From the NCBI GenBank assembly GCA_025350965.1, contig JANXWV010000133.1:1-62838 (forward strand): a stretch of 62,838 bases of DNA. The letters run 5' to 3'. The stretch is from Rhizobacter sp. GTDB taxonomy: Bacteria > Pseudomonadota > Gammaproteobacteria > Burkholderiales > Burkholderiaceae_C. The notes beneath the pieces were generated by a model, which worked only from the letters and a program-made list of their open reading frames with translations, was not told the DNA's origin and did no database searches. A program made the position numbers and the translations under genes. Shown here in pieces: positions 8,314 to 16,192 of the stretch (positions are counted from its first letter, which is position 1; the number at the start of each line of letters is the position of its first letter).

Positions 8314-8840
8314 CAGCCTGCGGGCTCTGCACCGCCGCGCCAAAACGCGGTGTGCAGCGCGGCAATCTCGGCCTCGACGGCCGGCACCGGGCCCCACACG
8401 CGAATGCCTTTCTGGCCGTGCTTGAACACGTCGCGGCACGGCAGGTCCATGGTCGGGTTTTCAGTGTGGTTGCCGGTGAACTGCAGCAGGCGCCGCTCTT
8501 CCATGCCGTAGACGAGCCGGCCGATGTTGGCCCAATACAGGGTGCCCGCGCACATGCAGCAGGGCTCGACGGTGGTGTAGAGCGTGCAGCCCCACAGTTC
8601 GTCGGTGCTCCACGCGCGCGATGCCATGCGGGCCAGCACCGCCTCGGCATGGTTGACGGTGTCGACGTTGCCTTGTTCGCTCAGCACGGTTTCGTTGTCG
8701 GGCCCGACCAGCACGGCGCCGAACGGGTGGTGGCCGGCTTCGAGCGCGCGCTGAGCCACGGCGTTGGCGGCACGCAGGTGGCGTTGCATCTGCTCGGCCG
8801 TGGGGTCGGCGCCGGGTGGCGGCTGGCGGGTTTCGCTCAT
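8313..8840 (-). CDS. Nucleoside/guanine deaminase-like zinc enzyme (copy 2)
   Basis: A 175-aa member of the cytidine/deoxycytidylate deaminase fold. The zinc site is His64-Ala-Glu66 (HAE, Glu as proton shuttle) and Pro93-Cys94-x-x-Cys97 (PCCMC). The C-terminal ETHxTxxx-type region resembles guanine deaminase GuaD and related small-base deaminases more than tRNA adenosine deaminase TadA. A YWANIGRLVYGM stretch after the cysteines resembles the equivalent of its neighbour. Residue spacing of the zinc motifs is identical to the gene at 8880-9383, so the two are probably an old tandem duplication. The ATG at 8840 was preferred over one 21 bp upstream because the upstream extension is unconserved in appearance. 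The substrate is unknown. Confidence 0.82.
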   Translation of the reverse strand: MSETRQPPPGADPTAEQMQRHLRAANAVAQRALEAGHHPFGAVLVGPDNETVLSEQGNVDTVNHAEAVLARMASRAWSTDELWGCTLYTTVEPCCMCAGTLYWANIGRLVYGMEERRLLQFTGNHTENPTMDLPCRDVFKHGQKGIRVWGPVPAVEAEIAALHTAFWRGGAEPAG

Positions 8841-8879
8841 GGCCGGAAGCTTAACCGCCACACCGTGACGCGCGCCTGA

Positions 8880-9383
8880 TCAAGCCCGCCAGAACGCGTC
8901 GTGCACCTGCGTGGCTTCGGCCAGCATGGCGGGGCCGATGACCTCGATGGCATGCGACGAATGCGCGAACACCTCGCGGCACGACATCACCAGATCGCCC
9001 GCGCCGGCCCGCATGTTGCGGAAGCGTCGCAGCCGCACCGCGTCGATGCCGAACACCACGCGCCGGATGTTGCCCCAGTAGATGGCGCCGGCGCACATCA
9101 CGCAGGGCTCGCCGGACGCGTACATCGTGGCCTGCGCGAGCACCTCGCGCGAGGCCTTCGGCGATGCGATGCGCAGCACCTCGGTCTCGGCATGCGCAGT
9201 GCAATCGCCGTTCTCGGCGGTGATGTTGCACGCCTCGGCGATGACCGTGCCGTCTGGCAGGGCGATGACCGCGCCGAAGGGCCGGTTGCCGCGCGCGCTG
9301 GTCTCGCGCGACAGCGCAATGGCGCGGCCCAGGTAGAGCGCGTCGTGGGCGTCGAGCCCGGTTTCTTGGAGTGTGTCGTTCAT
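8880..9383 (-). CDS. Guanine deaminase-like nucleoside deaminase (copy 1)
   Basis: A 167-aa zinc deaminase of the cytidine deaminase-like fold. His64-Ala-Glu66 and Pro93-Cys94-x-x-Cys97 form the zinc/catalytic site. NRPFGAVI near residue 33 and the tail VIGPAMLAEATQVHDAFWRA match guanine-deaminase-type proteins (hydrolysis of an exocyclic amino group, e.g. guanine to xanthine). It sits directly downstream of a Rieske oxygenase (8-bp gap), and the paralogous gene follows. Together this suggests sequential deamination steps on a ring substrate. Guanine itself is possible, but so are other aminopurines or aminopyrimidines. Confidence 0.83.
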   Translation of the reverse strand: MNDTLQETGLDAHDALYLGRAIALSRETSARGNRPFGAVIALPDGTVIAEACNITAENGDCTAHAETEVLRIASPKASREVLAQATMYASGEPCVMCAGAIYWGNIRRVVFGIDAVRLRRFRNMRAGAGDLVMSCREVFAHSSHAIEVIGPAMLAEATQVHDAFWRA

Positions 9384-9391
9384 GGTGTTTT

Positions 9392-10474
9392 TCAGGTATC
9401 GGCCTGGATGGGAATGACCGTGGGGCTGCGGTGCACCTCGGCTTCGCCGTGGGCGGTCAGCAGCTCGAGCAGGCGCTTTCGGATCATCATGCCGGGCTTG
9501 TCGCTCTCCATCGAGAACTCCACGCCACGGCGGCGCACGTCGATCACGGCGTCGGGGTCGGTCGATTCGAGAATGGCTTTGTCCTCGCGCGTGATCACGT
9601 CATCGAAGTGGACCAGCATGGCCTCGGGGCAGTCGGCCTCGGTGTCGTTGCGGAACAGCCATTGGCACAGCTGCATGTGGCCGTCGTCGATGGGCGTGAA
9701 GCAGTTGACGATGACGTGGCGCTTTCCGGGCTGGCCGTTCGCAGACGGGTACTCGATGTCGAGCCGGCGCGAGAACGGCAGGTAGTAGGCGTTGCGCATG
9801 TGGCGCGTGGTCACTGCGTCCTGCACGCCGCTGATGCGCTGGAACGCCTCGGGGTTGCTGGCCGGCACGACCGTCTCGGCGTAGAACCCCGCCTCGGTGT
9901 CATTGAGCTGGTACTTGCTCGGTTGCGGCTGGCTCGCCACGCCGAAGGTGGCGCGGTGCACGAAGCTGAAGTGCGAGTTGTCGAAGCTGTTCTCGAGCGC
10001 GCGCATCGGGCTGGTGGCCCAGGTTTCGTAGAACTGATAGATGGTGCGCCAGCCTTCTTGACCGAACTCGGGCATGGCGGGGATGTCGGCCATGGGTTCG
10101 TCGAGCGCCACCCACGCATAGCCGTAGCGTGCGGTGCAGTGGTAGGCCGGCGTGCGGTAGTCGGGCGGCACCGGGCGCTCGGCCCCGTACTGCGGGATGC
10201 TGACGACGCGGCCGGTGCGGTCATAGGTCCAGCCGTGGTAGCCGCATTGCAGCTTGCCGCACAGCGGGCCGTCGTCGATGCGCCAGCCCATGCTCAGCTT
10301 GGCAGTGCGGTGGCAGCAGCGGTCGCGCAGCGCGGCGGGCTCGCCGTGCTCGTCGAGGAAGAGCACGATGGCAACGCCCAGCAGCGTGAAGGGTTGGGGG
10401 CCGCCCTGCAGTTGCGTGAGCGGCATCACGGCATGCCAGAACTTGCGGAACACGGGCTGCTGTGCGGTGAGCAT
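9392..10474 (-). CDS. Rieske non-heme iron oxygenase, large subunit
   Basis: A 360-aa aromatic-ring-hydroxylase/demethylase-type oxygenase. The Rieske [2Fe-2S] site is Cys53-x-His55 and Cys77-x-x-His80 (QCGYHGW). The mononuclear iron site is visible as Asn162...Asp165-x-x-His168-x4-His173 in ENSFDNSHFSFVH. Size and layout match single-component-type oxygenases (VanA/PobA-like) and also HpxD of the Klebsiella hypoxanthine pathway and the NdmA/B methylxanthine demethylases. No dedicated ferredoxin reductase is encoded nearby, so electrons must come from elsewhere or from the flavoproteins in the block. It is followed by two deaminases, which argues for a nitrogen heterocycle substrate. Confidence 0.88.
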   Translation of the reverse strand: MLTAQQPVFRKFWHAVMPLTQLQGGPQPFTLLGVAIVLFLDEHGEPAALRDRCCHRTAKLSMGWRIDDGPLCGKLQCGYHGWTYDRTGRVVSIPQYGAERPVPPDYRTPAYHCTARYGYAWVALDEPMADIPAMPEFGQEGWRTIYQFYETWATSPMRALENSFDNSHFSFVHRATFGVASQPQPSKYQLNDTEAGFYAETVVPASNPEAFQRISGVQDAVTTRHMRNAYYLPFSRRLDIEYPSANGQPGKRHVIVNCFTPIDDGHMQLCQWLFRNDTEADCPEAMLVHFDDVITREDKAILESTDPDAVIDVRRRGVEFSMESDKPGMMIRKRLLELLTAHGEAEVHRSPTVIPIQADT

Positions 10475-10504
10475 GGCGGGGCTCCTTGGCTTGAGCGAAA
10501 GGCG

Positions 10505-11935
10505 TCAGAAGCGCGGCAGCGTGGCCAGCGTTGGGGTTGCGCTGCGGGCATCGAGCGCCAACTGCTCGCGCTGCTCCCAACCGCGCAGCTTGCCGGGGTT
10601 GAGCAGGCCTTGCGGGTCGAAGCGCAGCTTCGCTGCCACCACCTCGGCGCTGATCACGCCCTGCTTGCCGTCTTCCACGTGGTAGACGTGCGGGTTGGCG
10701 ATGCTCACCCCATGGTCGCGGTGCATCTGCATGATCTCGTTCAGCCGCGCGTCGGTCGTGTAGCGCACCAGCTGCAGGCCGGCGCAGGTCATCAGCCCGT
10801 CGCGGCTGCGAATGAATTCGACGTGCGTGATGACCTCGTCGCCGAGCAAGTTACGCATCTCGCGCACCTGGCGCACATGGTCCCCGGGGGTGAAGCCGCT
10901 CTGGATGTAGGTGAGCGATTTGTCCACCTTCATGGCATGCAGCGTGGTGTGGTTCCAGGTGAACTCGACCAGCGTGCGGTTGCTCTTCTTGACTTCGTCA
11001 GCCGTCTTTCGGTAGCTGACCACGCCGCCGAATTCGGTGATGAGTTGCGCGAGCACCTGCTCCGAAAACTCGGCGGTGAGTACGAACACCGCATGCTTGG
11101 CCGCAGGCAGGTGCGCGGCCAGCATCGTGAGCATCTCGCCGATCGGTGCGGCGAAGACGGTCACGCTCTTCTTCACGATGCCCGGCGCGTTGGCCACCGT
11201 GTCGGCGAAGGTCAGTGCGGCGTCGAAGTCGTCGAACAGCACGATCGACTCCATCCAATCGTGCGCGGTGCCGAGGCCCACTTCCAGTTCGAGCACCAGG
11301 CCGTTCGTGCCGTACGCATGGTGCAGCACCAACGCTTCGGGCGCGCGCAACTCCACTGTGCGTGGCTCGGGCTCGATGCTGATGGCCTTCACGCCGAGCA
11401 CGTTGCCGTGGGCCGCGAGCGGGCCGAAGTTGATCGACCCCACGCCGCCGAAACCGCCGCCATACAGCCCGCCGAGCGATGCGCTTCGATAGGTGCTGGG
11501 CACGCAGCGCAGCTCCCAGCCGGCGGGGCGGGTGCGTGCGTCGATGTCGCCCAGGCGCAGGCCGGCCTGGCCGCGCACCACACCCGGCTTGTGCCACAGC
11601 AACTGGTTGTACCCCGACAGATCGAGCAGCACGCCGCCGTGCAGCGGAATGCACTGGCCGTAATTGCCGGTGCCGCTGCCGCGTGCGGTGATCGGCACGC
11701 CGAGCGTGGCGCAGGCCGACACCACCGCGCGAATCTCGTCCTCGGTACGCGGCCGCACGCCGATGTGCGCCCGCATCGGCTCGAGCGCCCGCTTGAGCAC
11801 CGGGCTGAACCAGTAGAAGTCGTGCGACAGCCGGTCGATGCGGCTGTCGTCGGTGATCCACTCGACGGCGGGGCAGCGTTCGATGAGCTGCGGGATGAGT
11901 GATGCGATGTGCGTGGGGTCGAAGTTCATGGTCAT
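10505..11935 (-). CDS. FAD-binding oxidoreductase, VAO/GlcD type
   Basis: A 476-aa flavoprotein with the PP-loop FAD-binding domain (FAD_binding_4). Visible elements are RPRTEDEIRAVVSACATLGVP near residue 80, TARGSGTGNYGQ near residue 100 (pyrophosphate loop), GGLYGGGFGGVG near residue 165 and the C-terminal DPQGLLNPGKL that ends most of the family. These enzymes oxidise hydroxy acids, alcohols or amines; the substrate is unknown here. Two in-frame ATGs lie 6 bp apart (11935 and 11929); the first is given. It sits between the importer permease and the Rieske oxygenase in the same direction, pointing to a catabolic role in the same pathway. Confidence 0.88.
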   Translation of the reverse strand: MTMNFDPTHIASLIPQLIERCPAVEWITDDSRIDRLSHDFYWFSPVLKRALEPMRAHIGVRPRTEDEIRAVVSACATLGVPITARGSGTGNYGQCIPLHGGVLLDLSGYNQLLWHKPGVVRGQAGLRLGDIDARTRPAGWELRCVPSTYRSASLGGLYGGGFGGVGSINFGPLAAHGNVLGVKAISIEPEPRTVELRAPEALVLHHAYGTNGLVLELEVGLGTAHDWMESIVLFDDFDAALTFADTVANAPGIVKKSVTVFAAPIGEMLTMLAAHLPAAKHAVFVLTAEFSEQVLAQLITEFGGVVSYRKTADEVKKSNRTLVEFTWNHTTLHAMKVDKSLTYIQSGFTPGDHVRQVREMRNLLGDEVITHVEFIRSRDGLMTCAGLQLVRYTTDARLNEIMQMHRDHGVSIANPHVYHVEDGKQGVISAEVVAAKLRFDPQGLLNPGKLRGWEQREQLALDARSATPTLATLPRF

Positions 11936-11955
11936 GGTGGATGTGCCCGAGGTGC

Positions 11956-12873
11956 TCACTCCTGCCCCACTTCGCTCTCGTGCCAGCCGCCCAGCGCCCA
12001 GCGTGACAGCAACGCGAGGGCACCGAACAGCGCGACGCCGGTGAGCGAGATCAGAAACAGCGCAGCGAACAGGCGCGGGATGTTGAGCTGGTAGCCGGAC
12101 TGCAGGATCTGGTAAGCCAGGCCCGTGCCGGTGCCGCCGGTGCCCGCCACGAACTCGGCCACCACCGCGCCGATCAGCGACAACCCGCCCGAGATGCGCA
12201 GCCCCGCGAAGAAGTACGGCAGCGCGCTCGGGATGCGCAGCCGCCACAGCGTTTGCAGGCGCGTTGCGCGGTTCAGCTGGAAGTAGCTCAAGAGGCCCGG
12301 GTTCACGCTGCGCAGGCCGAGCGTGGTGTTCGAGATGACCGGAAACACCGCCACGATGGTGGCGCATAGCACGAGCGAGGCCGTCGGGTCCTTGACCCAG
12401 ATGATGATGAGCGGCGCGATCGCCACGATGGGCGTGACCTGCAGCAACACGGCATACGGGAACAGCGCGGTCTCGATCAGCCGGCTCTGCACGAACACGA
12501 ATGCCACCAGCGTGCCCACCACCATCGACGCGACGAAGGCCAGCACCGTGATCTTCACCGTGACCCAAAGCGCACCGGCCAGCAGCGGCCAGTCTTTCGC
12601 GAGCGTCTTCATCACCTCCACCGGCGAGGGCACCAGGAACCGCGGGATATCGAAGGCCACCACCCACCACTGCCAAAGCGCGAGCAGCACGATGGCCACC
12701 AGCACCGGCAACACGATGCGCTGGTGCTGCGGTTGCGCGAGCCAGGGCACCGGCCGCACCGCAGCGGCCTCGGGGATCGCTGTCGCGTGGGACGGGCTCG
12801 GTGCGCTTGTGCCACTCGATGCACTCGGCGGCGCGATGGGTGCGCCGTGCGACTCGGCCGAGAGTGTGTTCAC
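11956..12873 (-). CDS. ABC transporter permease, nitrate/taurine/pyrimidine (NitT/TauT) type
   Basis: A 305-aa inner-membrane permease of the SsuC/TauC/ThiX type. A hydrophilic N-terminal tail of about 45 residues precedes about six membrane segments. The EAA-like loop, EFVAGTGGTGTGLAYQIL, lies near residue 235 and contacts the ATPase. Its start overlaps the end of the ATPase gene by 4 bp, showing they are one operon. With the ATPase (12870-13670) and the NMT1/THI5 binding protein (15081-16070) it makes a complete importer. The binding protein lies further upstream, past the 2OG oxygenase gene. Confidence 0.9.
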   Translation of the reverse strand: MNTLSAESHGAPIAPPSASSGTSAPSPSHATAIPEAAAVRPVPWLAQPQHQRIVLPVLVAIVLLALWQWWVVAFDIPRFLVPSPVEVMKTLAKDWPLLAGALWVTVKITVLAFVASMVVGTLVAFVFVQSRLIETALFPYAVLLQVTPIVAIAPLIIIWVKDPTASLVLCATIVAVFPVISNTTLGLRSVNPGLLSYFQLNRATRLQTLWRLRIPSALPYFFAGLRISGGLSLIGAVVAEFVAGTGGTGTGLAYQILQSGYQLNIPRLFAALFLISLTGVALFGALALLSRWALGGWHESEVGQE

Positions 12874-13670
12874 AGCGTCGACTCCTCGTCGGCGCTGGCG
12901 CGCAGCAGGCTGTCTTGCAGGTGCTGCGCGTAGGCCGCGAACTCGGCGCTGACTCGAAAGCCCGGGCTACGCGGGTAGGGCGCGTCGATGGTCAGTTCTT
13001 CGATGATGCGGCCCGGCCGCGCCGCCATCACGACCACGCGCGTCGAGAGGTATACCGCCTCGAAGATCGAGTGCGTGACGAACACGACGGAGAGCGCTTG
13101 GCGCTGCCACAGGCCGAGCAAATCGGCGTCGAGCCGGTTGCGGGTGATCTCGTCGAGCGCGCCGAAGGGCTCATCCATCAGCAGCAGGTTCGGCTGCGTG
13201 ACCAGGCCGCGTGCGATCGACACGCGCATCTGCATGCCACCCGACAACTCGCGCGGGCGCTGCTTCGCGAACTTGCCGAGGCCGACGAGCGCCAGCACCT
13301 CGGCCACGCGCGGTGCGGCGTCGGTGCGGCTCACGCCGGCCAGGTCGAGCGGCAGGCGAACGTTGTCTTCGACGCTCGCCCACGGCATCAGCGTGGCCTC
13401 CTGGAACACGAACGACAGGTCGCGCCCGGCGGCCTTCAGCTCGGCCACGGGCTTCCGCCACAGCAGGATGCGCCCGTCGCTCGGCGCGAGCAGCCCCGCG
13501 ATCATCTTCAGCAGCGTGCTCTTGCCACAGCCTGACGGCCCGAGCAGCGTGACGAACTCGCCTTCGCGCACGGCCAGGTTCACCGGCAGCAGCGCGCGCG
13601 TGCCGTTCGGGTAGACCTGCTCGGCGGAGAGCACGTCGATGGCATTGGGGGTGTCGGGCGTACGGGTCAT
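12870..13670 (-). CDS. ABC transporter ATP-binding protein, NitT/TauT type
   Basis: A 266-aa ATPase. Walker A GPSGCGKS is at residues 44-51, Q-loop FVFQEATLMPWASV, signature LSGGMQMRVSIARGL, and Walker B LLLMDEPFGALD with the D-loop. The motif LMPW after the Q-loop glutamine is characteristic of the SsuB/TauB/ThiZ branch. The ATG at 13670 was chosen over the in-frame one at 13721 because the latter adds 17 unconserved residues. The stop region overlaps the permease start by 4 bp. A 437-bp gap without a confident gene lies upstream, so this may begin a separate transcript. Confidence 0.92.
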   Translation of the reverse strand: MTRTPDTPNAIDVLSAEQVYPNGTRALLPVNLAVREGEFVTLLGPSGCGKSTLLKMIAGLLAPSDGRILLWRKPVAELKAAGRDLSFVFQEATLMPWASVEDNVRLPLDLAGVSRTDAAPRVAEVLALVGLGKFAKQRPRELSGGMQMRVSIARGLVTQPNLLLMDEPFGALDEITRNRLDADLLGLWQRQALSVVFVTHSIFEAVYLSTRVVVMAARPGRIIEELTIDAPYPRSPGFRVSAEFAAYAQHLQDSLLRASADEESTL

Positions 13671-14107
13671 GGGTTGCGGGTTACTTCGAGAAGATCGAAA
13701 GTGCAAGTCCCGGAACGCCAAGCACGCTGCAAAGCGGCCGGCGGTCTGCGAGCCAGTAGGACGATCGATTGATGGCTCGCCTGATCGGATTCTTCGCGTT
13801 CACGTTCTGTTCTCGGTCACTGGCGTTGTCGAGCTCAAGAGCAGCCCGCAGTCTTTGTGTTCCCAACCATTCGATCCACCATCAGCGTGTTTGCTTTTGC
13901 CACCGGCGCCAATCGCTAGGGATCTGGCTTTTGAGCCCGCGCAACTCGAAAACCGCCACGCCAGCAATGACCCAGACCGCGACGACCATCGACTCGCCAG
14001 GACCGCAGCTCGTTTTCGCAAATCGGGCAATGGGTGTTCATCTTTGGTCGAAGTTTGAATGCGGCCGCCGTCTCGTGCCTGCCGTTCCATCATGCCGAAG
14101 GCACCGT
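13671..14107 (-). other. 437-bp intergenic gap with a possible 41-aa zinc-ribbon-like small ORF
   Basis: This gap divides the leftward block in two. The only ORF of note runs from ATG 14041 to stop 13916 on the minus strand: 41 residues starting MNTHCPICENELRSW, with a CPxC pair at residues 5-8 and one further Cys near residue 25. It has no clear ribosome-binding site and could be a remnant. The rest shows no tRNA and no recognised riboswitch pattern. It may hold the promoter for the ATPase-permease-oxidase half of the block. Longer ORFs crossing the gap lack any family resemblance. Confidence 0.4.
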
Positions 14108-15073
14108 TCACGCCGCCACCTGCGTGCGCCGGTACATCTCCACCACATGCTCGCCCGCCGTGATCGGCGCGTAGCGTGGCGGGTTGCCGGCGTCGAAGCA
14201 GCCCGGCAGTGCGCTCACTTCGGCGTGGTAGTCGATGTCGAAGAAATAGGCGATCGAGTAGCGGTCGCGGCCGCTGTGGCGGTTGATGACTCGGTGCAGC
14301 GTCGAGCGGTAGCGGTCATTCGTCCAGCGTTGCATCAGGTCGCCGAGATTGACGACGAGGCTGCCCTCGACCGGCTCGGCCTCGATCCATTCGCCACCAG
14401 GCGACTGCAGTTGCAGGCCACCCGCGTCGTCTTGCGCGAGCACGGTGATGCCGCCCCAGTCGGTGTGAGCGCCACAGCCGATCTGGCCCGGCTCGGCGGT
14501 GGCGGGTTGCTTCGGGTAGTGCAGCAGGCGCAGCACCGGCATCGGGTCTTGCAGGTAGTGCTCGAAGTGGTCTGCGCTCAAGCCGAGCCCGAGCGCAACG
14601 GTCCGCATCAAGCGACGCGACAGGGCGAACACCGCTGCGTCATAGGCCTGCACCGCCGTGCGAAAGCCCGGTGCCACCGCCTCGTCAGGCCACTGGTTCG
14701 GCCCGTGGTTGGGCGTGCCGGCGCGTACCAGCGGGTCGGTCGCATCGCGGTCCACGCCGGTGTAGAAACTCTCCTTGATGTCGGCCGGTCGGCCCGGGTC
14801 GAGCACCTGCCAGCCGATGGGGTCGAAACCGCGCTTGATGCCCGAGCGGTCGATGTGCCAGCGCGCCTTCACGGCGTCGTCGAGTGCGAAGAAGCGCTTC
14901 GACGCCGCGAATGCGGCATCGATCAACGGCGCCGGAATGCCGTGGCCGGTGACGTAGAAGAAGCCATGCACGCGGCACGCACCATCGACCGCCCGCGCGG
15001 CGGCGGCGTCGCCTTGGCCGAGGTCGATGAGGGGCAGGTGCGCGGGCATGGCAGGTTCTCGACGGGTGCTCAA
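14108..15073 (-). CDS. 2-oxoglutarate/Fe(II) oxygenase, isopenicillin-N-synthase family
   Basis: A 321-aa non-heme iron oxygenase. The iron triad is His203-x-Asp205 (GAHTDWGG) and His260 (STLHRV); Arg271-x-Ser273 (RYS) binds the co-substrate carboxylate. The N-terminal HGFFYVTGHGIP and the SFYTGVD segment are family hallmarks. Members hydroxylate or desaturate small molecules using 2-oxoglutarate. Related bacterial genes often sit with NMT1/THI5 importers and creatininase-like hydrolases, as here. An alternative start is Met9 (15049). Only 7 bp separate it from the upstream binding-protein gene. Hydroxylation of an imported heterocycle is a reasonable inference, not shown. Confidence 0.88.
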   Translation of the reverse strand: MSTRREPAMPAHLPLIDLGQGDAAAARAVDGACRVHGFFYVTGHGIPAPLIDAAFAASKRFFALDDAVKARWHIDRSGIKRGFDPIGWQVLDPGRPADIKESFYTGVDRDATDPLVRAGTPNHGPNQWPDEAVAPGFRTAVQAYDAAVFALSRRLMRTVALGLGLSADHFEHYLQDPMPVLRLLHYPKQPATAEPGQIGCGAHTDWGGITVLAQDDAGGLQLQSPGGEWIEAEPVEGSLVVNLGDLMQRWTNDRYRSTLHRVINRHSGRDRYSIAYFFDIDYHAEVSALPGCFDAGNPPRYAPITAGEHVVEMYRRTQVAA

Positions 15074-15080
15074 TGCGCCG

Positions 15081-16070
15081 TCACGGCATGATCTTCAGGT
15101 CCTTCACGAACTGCGTCGTGTAGGTCTTCTTGATGTCCACCTTCGAGCCGTCGAGCAGCTTGTTCGAGACCATCAGGTCGTAGGTCTTCTTCATGCGCTC
15201 GTCGGTGATGATGCCGATGCCGTACTTGGCCGCGTCGCCGCCCATCACCATGCCGGTTTCCTTCATCTTCAGGATGCCGTTGGCGAGCGTGTCCTCGCCC
15301 ATGTTCGGGTTGTCGCGTCTGATCAGCGCGTTGGCCGCGGACGGGTCGCCGGTCATGTAGGCCTTCCAGCCTTCCATCGAGGCTTTCACGAACGCGGCCA
15401 CGGCCTTCGGGCGCTCCTTGATGGTCTTGTCCATGCAGACGATGGTGGTGGAGTACGGGGGCCAGCCGTAGTCGGACAGCAGAAACACGCTGGGCTTGAA
15501 CTTGGCTTCTTTCTCGATCGAGAACGGCTCGGACGACAGGTAGCCCTGCTGTGCCAGGTTCTTGTCGGCGATGAAGGGCTGGATGTTGAAGGTGTAGGGC
15601 CGCGCCTGCGCATCGGTGAAGCCGTAGGCGCTCTTGAGCCACGGCCAGTAGGTGGTGTTCGCAGCCGACGAGATGAGCAGCGTCTTGCCCTTCAGGTCTT
15701 CGAACTTCTTCACGTCGGGGTGGGCGATCAGCACCTGCGGGTCTTTCTGGAACGCTGCCGCCACCGTGACGGCGCTGATGCCTTGCTCCCAGGCCGAGAT
15801 GGTCTGGTTGTCGTAGCCCATGAAGCAATCGGTCTGGCCGGCGGCGAGCAGTTGCATGCCGTTGACCTGCGGGCCGCCCATCTTGATGGTCACGTCGAGG
15901 CCGGCCTTCTGGTACAGGCCTGCGGCCTTGGCCTGGTAGAAGCCACCGTGTTCAGATTGCGCGTACCAGTTCGTCAGGAAGGTGAATTTCTCGGTCTGTG
16001 CGGTGGCCGGGAAAGCCAGCGCGAAGGCGCCGGCAAGGGCGGCCAGGTGCTTGAGGTTCGGGGTCTTCAT
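15081..16070 (-). CDS. NMT1/THI5-like ABC transporter substrate-binding protein
   Basis: A 329-aa periplasmic protein with a Sec signal peptide (residues 1-24, cleavage after ATAQ). The mature protein starts with FTFLTNWYAQSEHGGFYQA, the pattern of the NMT1/THI5 family that binds pyrimidine precursors (ThiY), riboflavin (RibY) and related ring compounds. An aromatic-rich pocket is suggested by NWY, GYDNQT and NTTYWPW. A good GGAG site precedes the start. It is the binding protein for the ATPase/permease at 11956-13670. The family resemblance is the main hint that the block imports a nitrogen heterocycle or aromatic. Confidence 0.9.
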   Translation of the reverse strand: MKTPNLKHLAALAGAFALAFPATAQTEKFTFLTNWYAQSEHGGFYQAKAAGLYQKAGLDVTIKMGGPQVNGMQLLAAGQTDCFMGYDNQTISAWEQGISAVTVAAAFQKDPQVLIAHPDVKKFEDLKGKTLLISSAANTTYWPWLKSAYGFTDAQARPYTFNIQPFIADKNLAQQGYLSSEPFSIEKEAKFKPSVFLLSDYGWPPYSTTIVCMDKTIKERPKAVAAFVKASMEGWKAYMTGDPSAANALIRRDNPNMGEDTLANGILKMKETGMVMGGDAAKYGIGIITDERMKKTYDLMVSNKLLDGSKVDIKKTYTTQFVKDLKIMP

Positions 16071-16192
16071 GAGGAGTCTCCGGGGTTGATTGACAAGAAA
16101 CGTGCAGGGTGAACCGGCAATGAACTGGAATGTCGTGAACGCAATCGTTGTGCCAGTGCGGGGAGGGTGCGAAATTCAGCGGCCTGGGCGCG

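Noticed and set aside
8313..8840. The small deaminase as tRNA adenosine deaminase TadA
   Set aside because: The cysteine-zinc motif fits both, but the surrounding sequence, the tandem paralogue and the catabolic block favour base deaminases; TadA is usually a lone housekeeping gene.
9371..11902. An 843-residue open frame on the plus strand opposite the Rieske and FAD oxidase genes
   Set aside because: It is the antisense reading of two genes with complete motifs. High GC gives long false ORFs in such positions.
16071..16192. A thiamine- or purine-type riboswitch in the 122-bp gap before the binding-protein gene
   Set aside because: The gap was read for the conserved cores of thiamine and purine aptamers and none was found by eye; no clear expression platform is visible.
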